Positions 6,330-7,631 of a stretch of 7,631 nucleotides of DNA are shown piece after piece. The DNA is from Lysobacterales bacterium. Lineage in GTDB: Bacteria; Pseudomonadota; Gammaproteobacteria; Xanthomonadales; S139-57. The stretch spans positions 1 to 7,631 of the forward strand of contig JALWTZ010000130.1 in NCBI GenBank assembly GCA_026993285.1, in the 5' to 3' direction. Positions within the stretch are counted from its first letter, which is position 1. Each line of letters opens with the position of its first letter. The translations under genes and the position numbers were made by a program. The notes under the pieces were generated by a model, which did no database searches, was not told where the DNA came from, and worked only from the letters and a program-made list of their open reading frames with translations.

Positions 6330-6336
6330 ATGGCCG

Positions 6337-7631
6337 TCAGGCGGGTGGCTGAAAGGCCTGCATGCGTTGCACGAAGGCTTCCAGCGATTCCGCCCCCAGG
6401 TCGTCACCCTCGCGGGTACGCACGGCCACCTGGCGGTTTTCCACTTCCCGGTCACCAATGACCAGCAGGTAGGGCACACGCTGCAGCGTGTGCTCGCGGA
6501 TTTTAAAGCCGATCTTCTCGTTTCTCAAGTCTGCCTGCGCCCGAACGCCTGCATTTTCAAGGGTTTCCACCACCTCACGGGCAAAATCGGCGTGACGGTC
6601 GGCTATACCCATGGCCACCACCTGTACCGGCGCCAGCCAGGCGGGCAACGCGCCGGCGTAGTGTTCGATCAGCACGCCGATAAAACGCTCCAGCGAGCCC
6701 AGTATGGCACGGTGCAGCATCACCGGCACCTGTTTGCTGGAATGTTCGTCCACATAATGGGCGTCCAGCCGGCCGGGCATGGAGAAATCCACCTGCATGG
6801 TGCCGCATTGCCAGACCCGGTCCAGGCAGTCGCGCAGGCTGAATTCGATCTTGGGCCCGTAGAAGGCGCCCTCGCCCGGCTGCAGCTCCCATTCCAGCCC
6901 CTTGTCGTTGAGCGCGTCTTCCAGCGCCTTTTCCGCCTTGTCCCACAGGGCATCGTCGCCCACGCGCTGTTCCGGGCGGGTGGAGAGCTTGATTTCCACA
7001 TTCTCGAAGCCGAAATCCCGGTAGACTTCGAACACCAGGTCGATAAAGGCGGAAACCTCCGATTGAATCTGGTCTTCGGTGCAGAAGATGTGCGCATCGT
7101 CCTGCACGAAGTTGCGCACCCGCATCAGGCCGTGCAGGGTGCCGGAAGGCTCGTTGCGGTGGCAGGAACCGAACTCGGCCATGCGGATGGGCAGGTCGCG
7201 GTAGCTGCGCAGCCCCTGGTTGAACACCTGCACGTGGCAGGGGCAGTTCATCGGCTTGATGGCGTATTCGCGGTTTTCCGACTGGGTGGTGAACATCATG
7301 TCACCGAACTTGTCCCAGTGGCCGGACTTCTCCCACAGCACCCGGTCGACGATCTGCGGCGTGTTGATTTCCTGATAGCCGTGCCGGCGCAGCTTGCGGC
7401 GGATGTAGTCGCGGATCAGGGTGTTGATGATCCAGCCCTTGTCATGCCAGAACACCATGCCCGGCGCCTCTTCCTGGGTGTGGAACAGGTCCTGCTGCTT
7501 GCCAATGCGGCGGTGGTCGCGCTTTTTCGCTTCCTCCAGCCGGTTGAGATAGGCCTTGAGCTGCTTCTTGTCCGGCCAGGCGGTGCCGTAGATGCGTTGC
7601 AGCATTTCGTTGTTGCTGTCACCCCGCCAGT
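6337..7631 (-). CDS. thrS: Threonyl-tRNA synthetase, C-terminal two thirds (5' end outside window)
   Basis: This class II synthetase attaches threonine to tRNA-Thr in the cytoplasm. The frame is open to the right edge: eight further codons (WRGDSNNE) precede the methionine at 7605, and about 205 N-terminal residues are missing, covering the TGS and editing domains. Counted from that methionine, the zinc ligands Cys121, His172 and His298 have exactly the spacing of E. coli Cys334, His385 and His511. Motif 2 lies around RNEPSGTLHG (150-159) and motif 3 around HRAILGSLERF (298-308), and the anticodon-binding domain runs from about 322. The thrS-infC order is the usual one. The gene ends at TGA, 7 bases before an intrinsic terminator. 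Confidence 0.97.
   Translation of the reverse strand, partial: WRGDSNNEMLQRIYGTAWPDKKQLKAYLNRLEEAKKRDHRRIGKQQDLFHTQEEAPGMVFWHDKGWIINTLIRDYIRRKLRRHGYQEINTPQIVDRVLWEKSGHWDKFGDMMFTTQSENREYAIKPMNCPCHVQVFNQGLRSYRDLPIRMAEFGSCHRNEPSGTLHGLMRVRNFVQDDAHIFCTEDQIQSEVSAFIDLVFEVYRDFGFENVEIKLSTRPEQRVGDDALWDKAEKALEDALNDKGLEWELQPGEGAFYGPKIEFSLRDCLDRVWQCGTMQVDFSMPGRLDAHYVDEHSSKQVPVMLHRAILGSLERFIGVLIEHYAGALPAWLAPVQVVAMGIADRHADFAREVVETLENAGVRAQADLRNEKIGFKIREHTLQRVPYLLVIGDREVENRQVAVRTREGDDLGAESLEAFVQRMQAFQPPA

Overview
The window is a chromosomal segment of a GC-rich gammaproteobacterium. The gene order thrS–infC–rpmI–rplT–pheS–pheT–ihfA–merR–tRNA-Pro is the classical gammaproteobacterial translation/IHF cluster. 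The protein sequences (IF3, L20, L35, PheS, IhfA) are close to Escherichia and Pseudomonas relatives, and CPCH in ThrRS is the Pseudomonas-like variant as I remember it. I can support the class, but not the order or genus. Every gene is on the minus strand, so transcription runs from the right edge (7631) to the left edge (1).

Right to centre (7631-4941): the C-terminal two thirds of threonyl-tRNA synthetase; an intrinsic terminator; infC (IF3), probably starting at a non-canonical AUC codon; a promoter plus a GC-rich 5' hairpin; then rpmI (L35) and rplT (L20). A second strong terminator/attenuator lies just before pheS. Unlike the E. coli pheM system, it has no room for a Phe-rich leader peptide.

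Centre to left (4940-920): pheS and pheT encode the two chains of phenylalanyl-tRNA synthetase. ihfA follows one base after the pheT stop. A short MerR-family regulator overlaps the 3' end of ihfA by 20 bases. The last part of pheT is locally AT-rich with unusual codons and may carry an internal promoter for ihfA.

Left end (919-1): a non-coding tRNA region and the most unusual part of the window. It holds one intact tRNA-Pro(GGG) gene, several broken tRNA-Pro pieces, two nearly identical copies of a 189-bp hairpin-rich element, and the 5' half of a tRNA-Lys(TTT) gene with its own strong promoter. Both copies of the 189-bp element are bordered by tRNA-Pro sequence that breaks at the same T-loop position. 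One copy interrupts what reads as an otherwise contiguous, D-arm-less tRNA-Pro pseudogene. The few differences between the copies fall in hairpin loops or keep pairing as G-U in a minus-strand transcript. I do not recognise the element.

Together the genes supply translation (two synthetases, an initiation factor, two large-subunit proteins, two tRNAs) and a nucleoid protein. The protein-coding part is ordinary; the novelty is in the tRNA-Pro locus.
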